This document shows, in pieces, positions 7,045-14,603 of a stretch of 23,281 nt of DNA. The position numbers and the translations under genes are program-made. Within the stretch, counting starts at the first letter, position 1. Each line of letters opens with the position of its first letter. The DNA comes from JBHYGK01 sp051859045 (GTDB taxonomy: Bacteria > Pseudomonadota > Gammaproteobacteria > Xanthomonadales > Xanthomonadaceae): positions 1 through 23,281 of the forward strand of contig JBHYGK010000031.1 in NCBI GenBank assembly GCA_051859045.1, written 5' to 3'. The notes beneath the pieces are model-generated. The model was given only the letters and a program-made list of their open reading frames with translations. It searched no databases and was not told where the DNA came from.

Positions 7045-7578
7045 TTACATCCGCACCGGCGGCTCGAGGGTGCAGCGCGCGGCGCGGTCGGCGAGGTCGG
7101 CGGCCCCGGCGGCGTCGCCGCGGGCCGCGCGGGCGAGGCGGATGGTGGTCCAGTTGCGCCGGCACAGCGGGCCGAGGCGCGGGCCGCGCTCGAAGCTGGC
7201 GGCGGCGTAGCGCTCGGCGTCCGGCCAGGCGGCGCGGGCGAGCGCGAGCTCGGCCTGGCGCTGCAGCAGGTCGGGGTCCTCGGGCGAGATCGCGATCGCG
7301 CGCGCCATCGCCTCGCTGGCCTGGCGCCACTCGCCGGCGCGCTCGTGGCCCTCGGCCAGCACCACCAGGTCCTCGACCGCGGGCTCGCGCCACGGCCGCA
7401 CCTCGACGCCGTCGTTGCCGGACTGCTGGGCGCGCACCTCGGCGAGCAGCGCGACCGGATCGGGCGCCGCCGCCGCCGGCGCGGGCGCGGGCGGCGGCGT
7501 GCTGGCGCAGCCGGCCAGCGCGAGGGCGGCGAGCGCGGCGGCGAGGGACAGCGGGGAGGCGAAGCGGGAAGCGGGCAT
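7045..7578 (-). CDS. Small TPR-like lipoprotein
   Basis: The 177-residue product starts with a lipoprotein signal peptide ending in the lipobox LALAGC, so Cys24 is the predicted lipidated residue. A proline/alanine-rich linker (about 28-42) follows, then helical pairs (about 63-170) with tetratricopeptide-like spacing, such as LVVLAEGHERAGEWRQASEAMARAIAISPEDPDLLQRQAELALARAAW. TPR proteins are usually binding scaffolds, and it may act at the cell envelope together with the preceding mrcB, but its partner is not known. The stop codon at 7045-7047 directly abuts the GTG of the helicase gene. The region upstream of its ATG lacks a Shine-Dalgarno sequence and is C-rich in the transcript, so initiation may be weak or coupled. 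The function is not established. Confidence 0.8.
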   Translation of the reverse strand: MPASRFASPLSLAAALAALALAGCASTPPPAPAPAAAAPDPVALLAEVRAQQSGNDGVEVRPWREPAVEDLVVLAEGHERAGEWRQASEAMARAIAISPEDPDLLQRQAELALARAAWPDAERYAAASFERGPRLGPLCRRNWTTIRLARAARGDAAGAADLADRAARCTLEPPVRM

Positions 7579-7656
7579 GGCGGCGACCGGTGGAGGACGG
7601 GGCGTGGAGGGGCGGGGCGGGGAGGCGGACGACGCGGAACGGGACGATGCGCAGTA
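7579..7656 (-). promoter_or_regulatory. C-rich transcript spacer after mrcB (possible Rho-utilisation region)
   Basis: Between the mrcB stop and the lipoprotein start the minus strand is markedly C-rich and G-poor: in 7581-7650 I count 41 C to 15 G, and Rho-loading regions typically show such a C-over-G excess. No intrinsic terminator is visible. The same stretch carries the G-run motif at 7599-7622 on the opposite strand. It could reduce read-through from mrcB into the downstream three genes. Confidence 0.35.
7599..7622 (+). other. Predicted strong G-quadruplex motif
   Basis: Four runs of four G (7599-7602, 7609-7612, 7614-7617, 7619-7622) are separated by loops of 6, 1 and 1 bases. This meets and exceeds the common G3-N1-7 rule. 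The G-rich strand is the template strand for mrcB and the lipoprotein gene, so a folded structure could stall RNA polymerase between them. Confidence 0.65.
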
Positions 7657-9981
7657 TCAGCGCGCCGGCGTCCCCGCGGCGTCATCCTTCCCGCCGAAGA
7701 AGTCGAAGAGGCGTTCGGCCAGGCAGCCGCGATGCTGCTCCGGGGTGAAGCCGGTGACGAAGGGATAGCGGCGCGCGCCGGGGCATTCCTCGTCGGTGGT
7801 GGACACCTCGCCCTCGGCCACCGGCGCCCAGGTCAGGCCCTCGGAGGACACCTGCAGCGGCGCGCTGGGCAGCTCGGCGAACAGCGCCGAGAACACCCGC
7901 ATCGCGCCGGTGGAGCCGTACAGCCCGGTGGGCGCGTTGCGGTCGTCGCCGACCCAGGCCACGGCGAGGTGGCTGCCGGAGTAGCCGGCGAACCAGGAGT
8001 CGCGGCTGTCGTTGCTGGTGCCGGTCTTGCCGGCGATCGCGAGCCGGCCGAGGCCGTCGCGCAGCAGGCCGCGGCCGGTGCCCTCGGCCACCGACTGCTG
8101 CAGCGCGATGCCGACCAGGCGGGTGGCGATCGCGTCGCCCGGATCGGGCGCGCGGCCGGGCTGGTCGTAGCGGTGCAGGGCCTGGTCGTCGCGATCGAGC
8201 ACGCCGCGCACCGCGCGCAGCGGCTGCACCTGGCCGCCGCTGGCGAGGAACTGGTAGGCCTGGGCCATCGCGAACGGACTGGAGTCGACCGCGCCGAGGA
8301 TCAGCGAGGGATTCGGCGCCGCCTCGATCCCGGCCACCACCTGCAGCAGGCTGGCCAGGCGCTCGGGACCGACGTCCATGCCCACCCGCACCGTGGCCTG
8401 GTTGTAGCTCTGCGCCAGCGCGTCGTTCATGCGCACGCGGCCGTGGCTGCGGCCGTCGGAATTCTCGGGCGACCAGGTGCGGCCGTTGCGCAGCGGCACC
8501 TCGATCGGCGCGTCCTCGACGTAGCTCGCCAGCGACCAGCGGCCAGGCTGGGCCAGCGCGAGCAGGTAGACCATCGGCTTGAGCAGCGAGCCCACCGGGC
8601 GCTGGGCGTCGAGCGCGCGGTTGAAGCCGGGCTCGTCGACGCGGCGGTTGCCGACCACAGCCACCACCTCGCCGCGGCGGGTGTCGGTGACCACCAGGCC
8701 GGCCTGCAGCCCGGGGCCGGCCTCGCGCTGCACCTGCGGCAGGGTCCCGGCCACCGCGCGCTCGGCGGCGCGCTGCGCGCTCGGGGCCAGCGTGGTCATC
8801 ACGCGCAGGCCGGCGCCGCGCAGGGCGTCGGCGGGGTAGTCGCGCTCGAGCTGGCGGCGCACGAGGTCCATGAAGGCCGGATGCCGGTTGGCCGCCGCGC
8901 CGGGGCGCGGGCTGACGCCGAGCGGCGCGGCGCGCGCGCGCTCGAGATCGGCGGCGTCGATCAGGCCGGTCTCGTGCATCATCCCCAGCGCGAGGTCGCG
9001 GCGCGCCTTGGCGCGCTCGGGGAAGCGCCGCGGGTCGTAGTAGCTGGGCCCGCGGATCATGCCGATCAGCAGCGCGATCTCGTGGCTGCGCAGGTCGGCG
9101 AGCTGGCGCCCGAACCAGAACTCGCTGCCGGCCGCGACGCCGTGGATGGCCTGGCCGCCGAGCTGGCCCAGGTAGACCTCGTTGAGGTAGGCCTCGAGGA
9201 TCACGCGCTTGTCGAAGCGCGCCTCGATGATCAGCGCGTACAGCACCTCGTTGATCTTGCGCGACCAGGTCTGCTCGCGGGTCAGGAACAGGTTGCGCAC
9301 CAGCTGCTGGGTGAGCGTGCTGCCGCCCTGCACCACCTCGCCCTCGCGCACGTTGGCCAGCGCGGCGCGCGCGATCGCGGTGAGGTCGATGCCGTGGTGG
9401 CGGGCGAAATCGCGGTCCTCGACCGCCTGCAGGCCGGTCACCAGCAGCACCGGGACCTCGTCCACGCGGACCAGCCGGCGCTCCTCGCGGGCGTTGCCGT
9501 AGAGCGTGGCGATGCGGGCCGGGTCGAGCACGGCCACCTCGAGCGCGCGGCCGTCGGCGCCGGCGAGCGAGGCCACCCGGCCGTCGGCCAGGCGCACCTC
9601 GACCTGCTGCGCGGGCACCGGGCCCTCGAGGTCGCCGAAGCCGCGGCTGCGGATGCGGAAGCGGCCGCCGTCGCGGGCGTAGGCACCCGGGCTGTCGAGG
9701 CCGGCGTCCTCGCGGTAGGCCGCGGCGGCGAGCTCCAGCGCCAGGGTGTCGGCGTCCATCGGCAGGCCCGGGGCGAGCGCCAGCGGGCGGGCATAGACCC
9801 GGGTGGGCTCCTGCCAGCGCAGGGCGCCGAAGGTCTCGCGCACCTCGCCGTCCAGCACCCAGGCGTAGGGCACCGCGAAGCCGACCGCGAGGCCGGCGAG
9901 CAGGAGGGTCGGCGCCACCAGGCGCCGCAGCAGGGGACCCAGCCAGGCCGTCCGGCCCCGGGAGGAACGTCGTTGGGTCAC
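7657..9981 (-). CDS. mrcB: Penicillin-binding protein 1B (bifunctional transglycosylase/transpeptidase)
   Basis: The 774-residue class A PBP polymerises lipid II glycan strands and cross-links them in the periplasm. A basic N-terminus is followed by one membrane helix (about 16-38). A small UB2H-like region, near 60-165, precedes the GT51 domain. That domain shows VEDRDFARHHGID (catalytic Glu188), QGGSTLTQQLVRN, EAYLNEVYLGQ and GPSYYDPRR. The transpeptidase has SLLK (Ser465), SYN (525-527) and KTGTS (Lys652). PBP1b rather than PBP1a is favoured by the UB2H-type insert and by the lack of the PBP1a OB-domain length. The start is a GTG at 9981 without a visible Shine-Dalgarno; the next in-frame ATG, near residue 75, would remove the membrane helix. 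It is divergent from the large glycosyltransferase gene. Confidence 0.93.
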   Translation of the reverse strand: MTQRRSSRGRTAWLGPLLRRLVAPTLLLAGLAVGFAVPYAWVLDGEVRETFGALRWQEPTRVYARPLALAPGLPMDADTLALELAAAAYREDAGLDSPGAYARDGGRFRIRSRGFGDLEGPVPAQQVEVRLADGRVASLAGADGRALEVAVLDPARIATLYGNAREERRLVRVDEVPVLLVTGLQAVEDRDFARHHGIDLTAIARAALANVREGEVVQGGSTLTQQLVRNLFLTREQTWSRKINEVLYALIIEARFDKRVILEAYLNEVYLGQLGGQAIHGVAAGSEFWFGRQLADLRSHEIALLIGMIRGPSYYDPRRFPERAKARRDLALGMMHETGLIDAADLERARAAPLGVSPRPGAAANRHPAFMDLVRRQLERDYPADALRGAGLRVMTTLAPSAQRAAERAVAGTLPQVQREAGPGLQAGLVVTDTRRGEVVAVVGNRRVDEPGFNRALDAQRPVGSLLKPMVYLLALAQPGRWSLASYVEDAPIEVPLRNGRTWSPENSDGRSHGRVRMNDALAQSYNQATVRVGMDVGPERLASLLQVVAGIEAAPNPSLILGAVDSSPFAMAQAYQFLASGGQVQPLRAVRGVLDRDDQALHRYDQPGRAPDPGDAIATRLVGIALQQSVAEGTGRGLLRDGLGRLAIAGKTGTSNDSRDSWFAGYSGSHLAVAWVGDDRNAPTGLYGSTGAMRVFSALFAELPSAPLQVSSEGLTWAPVAEGEVSTTDEECPGARRYPFVTGFTPEQHRGCLAERLFDFFGGKDDAAGTPAR

Positions 9982-10009
9982 GAAGGTGCGACAATCTGGG
10001 CGGGCCGCG

Positions 10010-10015
10010 AGTCTA
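10010..10015 (-). promoter_or_regulatory. Candidate -10 element for mrcB
   Basis: TAGACT on the minus strand matches four of six -10 positions and would give a leader of roughly 20 bases to the GTG at 9981. No -35 is visible at 16-18 bases. The 81 bp gap between mrcB and the glycosyltransferase gene must hold promoters for both, but I see no plausible plus-strand pair. Confidence 0.25.
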
Positions 10016-10062
10016 GCGCAGGGCCCGACAGGCCTGTGCCCGCCAACCCCCACGCCCGCTGA

Positions 10063-13000
10063 ATGACCCCCATCCCCTCGCCGATCGCCAGCCCCTCGCC
10101 GCAGCCCGCCCTCGCCTGGGTGGTGTGCCCGTGGTCGCCCGCGGCCCATCCGGCCGCCCTCCAGCGCTGGCGCCAGGCGCTGCCCGCCGGCGGCGACTGG
10201 ATGCCGCCGGCCGAGGGCCCGCTGGCCGCGCTGCGCGGCGCGGTCGCGCGCTGGCCCGGCCGGCCGCTGCTGCTCGCGTGCATCGACGCCGCCCCCGCGC
10301 CGTGGCTGGTCGAGCGCCTGCTCGCCGCCGCCGAGGGCTGCCCCGACGCCGACGTCATCAGCCCGCTCGGCAGCGCGCAGCCGGCGCTCGACCCCTTCGA
10401 CGGCGCCGCGCCGGCCGATGCCGACCGGCGCTGCTGGTGGCGCGGCGGACGCCGCGCCTTCGCCAGCCGGCACTGGCTGCCGACGATGGGCCTGTGGCGC
10501 CCCGGCGCCGCGCTGGCGCTGCCCGAGGTGGCCGGCCCCGAGCTGCCGCCCGGCCTGCGCGGCGCGGTGGCGCCGATGCTTTACCTCGACGGCGGCCCGG
10601 CCGCGCCGGCGGCGCCGGCCGCGCCGCTGGTCGAGGCGCTGCGCGCGCCGCTGGCCGCGACGGTGCGCGAGGGCTGGCCGGGCCTCGACGGCCGCCCGGT
10701 GGTGCTGCACGTCGCCCATGGCTGGGGCGGCGGCGCGGACCGCTTCCTGCGCGACCTCGCCGACGCCGATGCCGGCCGCCACCACCTGGTGCTGCGCGCC
10801 GAGGGCGACCCGGCCCGCGCGCTGCACGGCGTGGCGCTGGCGCTGCACGACGACCTCGACGCCGCGCCGCTCGCGCGCTGGCCGCTGGCCGCCCCGATCG
10901 CCCACACCGCGATCGCCTCGCCCGAGTACGCCGCGGTGCTGGCCGAGGTGCGCGCGGCCCACGGCGTCGGCGCGATCGTGGTGTCGTCGGTGATCGGCCA
11001 CGCCCTCGACGCGCTGCGCACCGGCCTGCCGACCGCGGTGTGCACCCACGACTACTACCCGCTGTGGCCCAGGCTCGACGCGGACTTCGGCCGCGCCGAC
11101 GCCGACTTCTCCGAGGCGGCCCTCGCCGCCTGCCTCGCCGATCCCGCGCCGCTGCTGTTCGGCGAACGCGACCCGCTGGCCTGGCGCAGCCTGCGCCGGG
11201 CCTGGCTCGAGGCGCTCGACGCCGCCGACGCGGTGCTGGTGCACCCCGGCGAGGCGGTGCGCGCGGCCCAGCTGCGGATCGCGCCCACGCTGGGGCGCCG
11301 GCGCTGGGTGCGGGTGGCGCACGGCGACCGCCCGCTCCCGGCGACGCGGCCGGCGGAGCCGCCGGCGGCCACCGGGCCCGCCGACGCGCCGCTGCGCGTG
11401 CTGGTCCCCGGCCGCCTCGCCGGCGGCAAGGGCGAACACCTCGTCGACGCCCTGCTGGCGCTGCCGCTGCCGGGGATCGAGCTCTACCTCGTGGGCTGCG
11501 GCGCGATCGGCCGGCGCTGGTTCGGGCGCTCCGGCGTGCACGTGCAGCTCGACTACGCGCGCGACGCGCTGCCCGGCCTCGTGGCCACGCTGCGCCCGCA
11601 CCTCGCGCTGCTGCCCTCCACCGTCGCCGAGACCTGGGGCTACGTGCTGGGCGAGATGCGCCAGCTCGGCGTACCGGTGCTCGCGACCGCGCGCGGCAGC
11701 TACGCCGAGCGCATCCGCGACGGGATCGACGGGCGCCTCGTCGCCGCCGAGGCCGGCGCGCTGCGCGAGGCCCTGCTGCGGGCGCGCGACGCGCGCGACG
11801 CGCTGCCCGCGCTGGCCGCGGCGGCGCCGCCCCCGGTGCCGCTCGCGGCGATGGTCGAGGGCTGGGCCGCGGCGCTGGCGCCGCAGCCGCCCGTGGCGCC
11901 CGCGATCACGCCCGCGAGCAGCGCCGAGGTCGAGGCCACGCTGCTGCGCGAGGCCCTGCGGCGCGACCACGCCAGCCTCGAGGCGAGCCTCGCCGCGGCG
12001 GCGGAGCGCGAGCGCGAGCTCGACCGCCGCGCGGCCTGGGCCAGCACGCTGGAGGCGCAGCGCGACGCCGCGCGCGCGGCCCTCGAGGCCCTGGAGCAGG
12101 CGCAGGCCGAGGCGCTGGCCGCCGCCGCGGAGGACTCCACGGCGGCGCGCGCCGATGCGATCTCCCTGCGCGACGCCCACGCCCGTGCACGCGCCGAGCT
12201 CGACGCGGCGGCCGAGGCGCTGTCGCGCTTCGCCGCGCGCGAGGCCACGCTGAGCCAGGCCCTGGACGCCTCGCTCGCCGCGGCGATCGAGGCCGCGGCC
12301 CGCGACGCCGACGCGGCGCTCGCCGACGCGCACCGCTACTACGCCCGCGACACCGGCGACCTCGTCGCCCAGCGCGACATCGCGCTGGTGCAGCGCGACG
12401 AGCTGCAGTCGGCCATCACCGGCATGCTGCGCAGCCGCTCCTGGCGCCTGACCCGGCCGCTGCGGGGGCTGGCGCGGCTGGCGCGCACCCGCCTCGCCGG
12501 CCTGCGCTACCGGCTGCTGCACGCGCGCAGCCTGCTGCGCCGCGGCCTGGCCAGCCTGCGCGGCCGCGGCCTGCTGGCCACGTTCGCGCTGCTGCGGGCG
12601 CGGCGCGCGGCGCAGGCGCCCGCCCGCGCGCCCGCCGACGCCGAGGCCGGCGCCACCAGCGGCGACGCGCCGCCGCCGACGGCCCTGCCCCGGCACGACG
12701 CGCCGAAGGCCAGCATCATCATCCCCGTCTACGGCAAGCTGCCCTACACGCTGGCCTGCCTGCGCTCGCTGCAGGACGCCGGCGACGCCACCCCGCTCGA
12801 GGTCATCGTCGTCGACGACGCCTCGCCCGACGGCTCGGCCGACGCGCTCGAGGGCCTGCCCGGCCTGCGCCTGCTGCGCAACCCGCGCAACCTCGGCTTC
12901 ATCGGGGCGTGCAATGCCGGCGCTGAGGCCGCCCGCGGTGACTACCTGGTGTTCCTCAACAACGACACCACCGTGCGCCCGGGCTGGCTCGACGCGCTGC

Positions 13001-14589
13001 TGGCCACCTTCGACGAGCACCCGCGCACCGGCCTGGCCGGGTCGCGCCTGGTGTATCCCGACGGCCGCCTGCAGGAGGCCGGCGGCATCGTGTTCGCCGA
13101 CGGCTCGGGCTGGAACTGGGGCCGCTTCGAGGACCCGGCCGACCCGCGCTTCGGCCACGCGCGCGAGGTCGACTACTGCTCGGGCGCGGCCATCGCCCTG
13201 CCCGCGGCGCTGTTCCGCACGCTCGGCGGCTTCGACCGCCGCTACGCGCCGGCCTACTACGAGGACACCGACCTCGCCATGCAGGTGCGCGCGCACGGCC
13301 TGCGGGTGATGGTCAACCCGACCTCCGAGGTGGTGCACCACGAGGGCATCACCTCGGGCACCGACCTCGGCAGCGGCGTGAAGGCCTACCAGGTCCGCAA
13401 CCAGCAGGTGTTCCTGGAGCGCTGGCGGCAGGTGCTGGCGCGCGACCACCGCCCGCCGGGCACCCCGGCCGCGCTGGCCTGCACCCGCGGCGTGCGCAAG
13501 CGCGTGCTGGTGATCGACGCCGAGACCCCGCGCCCCGACCACGACTCCGGCTCGCTCAGGATGGTCAACCTGATGCGGGTGCTGCGCGAGGAAGGCTGCG
13601 CGGTCAGCTTCCTGCCCGACAACCACGCCCACGCCGGCCACTACACCCGCGCGCTGCAGGCCATGGGCGTGGAGTGCTGGCACCAGCCCTTCATCGGCGG
13701 CCTGCCGCGCTGGTTCGCCGAGCACGGCGCGCGCTTCGACGTCGTCATCGCCAGCCGCCACTACGTCGCCGAGGCGGTCGCGCCGCTGGTGCGCGCGCAC
13801 GCGCCGCGGGCCAGGCTGGTCTTCGACACCGTCGACCTGCACTACCTGCGCGAGCGCCGCGAGGCCGAGCTGGCCGGGCACGACCCGGCCCGCCTGCGCG
13901 CCGCCGAGCGCACCCGCGCCTCCGAGCTGGCCCTGGTCCGCGACTGCGACGCCACCCTCGTGGTCAGCCCGGTCGAGCAGGCCCTGCTCGCCACCGAGGT
14001 CCCGGGCGCGCGGGTCGAGGTGGTCTCGAACGTGCACCGCGTGGCCGGCCCGGGCCGGCCGTTCGCGGAGCGCGCCGACCTGCTCTTCGTCGGCGGCTAC
14101 CGGCATCCGCCGAACGTCGACGCGGCGTGCTGGATGGTCGAGGAGGTGCTGCCGCGGGTGCTCGCGCGCCTGCCGGGCGTGCGCCTGCACCTGGTGGGCA
14201 GCGCGGCGCCGGAGGCCGTGGTGGCGCTGGGCGAGCGCGAGGGCGTGGTGTTCCACGGCTTCGTCGAGGACATCGCGCCGATGATGGACGGCATGCGCCT
14301 GGGCGTCGCCCCGCTGCGCTACGGCGCCGGCGTGAAGGGCAAGGTCAACCTCGCGCTGGCGCACGGCCAGCCGATGGTCGCCACCCGCTGCGCGGTGGAG
14401 GGCATGCACCTGGCCGACGGCCATGACGTGCTGGTGGCCGACGACGCGGCCGGCTTCGCCGACGCGATCGTGCGCGCCTACACCGATCCGGCGCTGTGGG
14501 CGCGGCTCGCCGCCAACGGCCTGGACAACATCGAACGCCACTTCAGCTTCGACGCCGCGCGCCGCGCGCTGCGCCCCCTGCTCGACTGA
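10063..14589 (+). CDS. Very large multidomain glycosyltransferase (GT4-like, coiled coil, GT2, GT4-like)
   Basis: The 1508-residue protein joins three glycosyltransferase units. After about 200 residues of no clear family comes a GT-B domain (about 208-600): VVLHVAHGWGGGADRFL, then RVLVPGRLAGGKGE, then the EX7E motif (Glu523 and Glu531). Residues about 619-785 are an Ala/Glu/Arg-rich coiled coil, ending in a basic stretch with SRSWRLTRPLR. A GT2 GT-A domain follows (about 882-1140): ASIIIPVYGK, VVDDASPDGS, NNDTTV near 965-970, and YYEDTDL near 1063-1069. The last part (about 1146-1508) is a second GT-B domain with GVKGKVNLALAHGQPMVATR. It is probably cytoplasmic and builds a surface polysaccharide, O-antigen or glycoprotein glycan; the sugars are unknown. 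No Shine-Dalgarno precedes the ATG. A DUF4153-type gene follows 14 bp later. Confidence 0.88.
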   Translation: MTPIPSPIASPSPQPALAWVVCPWSPAAHPAALQRWRQALPAGGDWMPPAEGPLAALRGAVARWPGRPLLLACIDAAPAPWLVERLLAAAEGCPDADVISPLGSAQPALDPFDGAAPADADRRCWWRGGRRAFASRHWLPTMGLWRPGAALALPEVAGPELPPGLRGAVAPMLYLDGGPAAPAAPAAPLVEALRAPLAATVREGWPGLDGRPVVLHVAHGWGGGADRFLRDLADADAGRHHLVLRAEGDPARALHGVALALHDDLDAAPLARWPLAAPIAHTAIASPEYAAVLAEVRAAHGVGAIVVSSVIGHALDALRTGLPTAVCTHDYYPLWPRLDADFGRADADFSEAALAACLADPAPLLFGERDPLAWRSLRRAWLEALDAADAVLVHPGEAVRAAQLRIAPTLGRRRWVRVAHGDRPLPATRPAEPPAATGPADAPLRVLVPGRLAGGKGEHLVDALLALPLPGIELYLVGCGAIGRRWFGRSGVHVQLDYARDALPGLVATLRPHLALLPSTVAETWGYVLGEMRQLGVPVLATARGSYAERIRDGIDGRLVAAEAGALREALLRARDARDALPALAAAAPPPVPLAAMVEGWAAALAPQPPVAPAITPASSAEVEATLLREALRRDHASLEASLAAAAERERELDRRAAWASTLEAQRDAARAALEALEQAQAEALAAAAEDSTAARADAISLRDAHARARAELDAAAEALSRFAAREATLSQALDASLAAAIEAAARDADAALADAHRYYARDTGDLVAQRDIALVQRDELQSAITGMLRSRSWRLTRPLRGLARLARTRLAGLRYRLLHARSLLRRGLASLRGRGLLATFALLRARRAAQAPARAPADAEAGATSGDAPPPTALPRHDAPKASIIIPVYGKLPYTLACLRSLQDAGDATPLEVIVVDDASPDGSADALEGLPGLRLLRNPRNLGFIGACNAGAEAARGDYLVFLNNDTTVRPGWLDALLATFDEHPRTGLAGSRLVYPDGRLQEAGGIVFADGSGWNWGRFEDPADPRFGHAREVDYCSGAAIALPAALFRTLGGFDRRYAPAYYEDTDLAMQVRAHGLRVMVNPTSEVVHHEGITSGTDLGSGVKAYQVRNQQVFLERWRQVLARDHRPPGTPAALACTRGVRKRVLVIDAETPRPDHDSGSLRMVNLMRVLREEGCAVSFLPDNHAHAGHYTRALQAMGVECWHQPFIGGLPRWFAEHGARFDVVIASRHYVAEAVAPLVRAHAPRARLVFDTVDLHYLRERREAELAGHDPARLRAAERTRASELALVRDCDATLVVSPVEQALLATEVPGARVEVVSNVHRVAGPGRPFAERADLLFVGGYRHPPNVDAACWMVEEVLPRVLARLPGVRLHLVGSAAPEAVVALGEREGVVFHGFVEDIAPMMDGMRLGVAPLRYGAGVKGKVNLALAHGQPMVATRCAVEGMHLADGHDVLVADDAAGFADAIVRAYTDPALWARLAANGLDNIERHFSFDAARRALRPLLD

Positions 14590-14603
14590 CCCGAGGATCC
14601 CGC

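Noticed and set aside
4774..10062. An open frame of 1762 codons on the plus strand, antisense to tsaB, yoaA, the lipoprotein gene and mrcB
   Set aside because: It is a GC-bias shadow. Its product is low-complexity (Arg, Gly, Ala, Gln, His), matches no family, and the minus-strand genes beneath it have clear motifs.
12000..12400. Repetitive-looking DNA in the middle of the glycosyltransferase gene
   Set aside because: The repetition is codon-level Ala/Glu/Arg bias of a coiled coil. No exact nucleotide repeat units were seen.
10125..12926. A 933-codon plus-strand frame inside the glycosyltransferase gene
   Set aside because: Arg/Pro/Ala-rich shadow in another frame. The chosen frame carries consecutive glycosyltransferase motifs.
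9982..14541. Upstream extension of the mrcB frame across the glycosyltransferase gene (total open frame 2294 codons)
   Set aside because: The extension is His/Gln/Arg/Ala-rich shadow sequence antisense to a well-supported gene. The PBP1b start region is clearly at the GTG 9981, just before the membrane helix.
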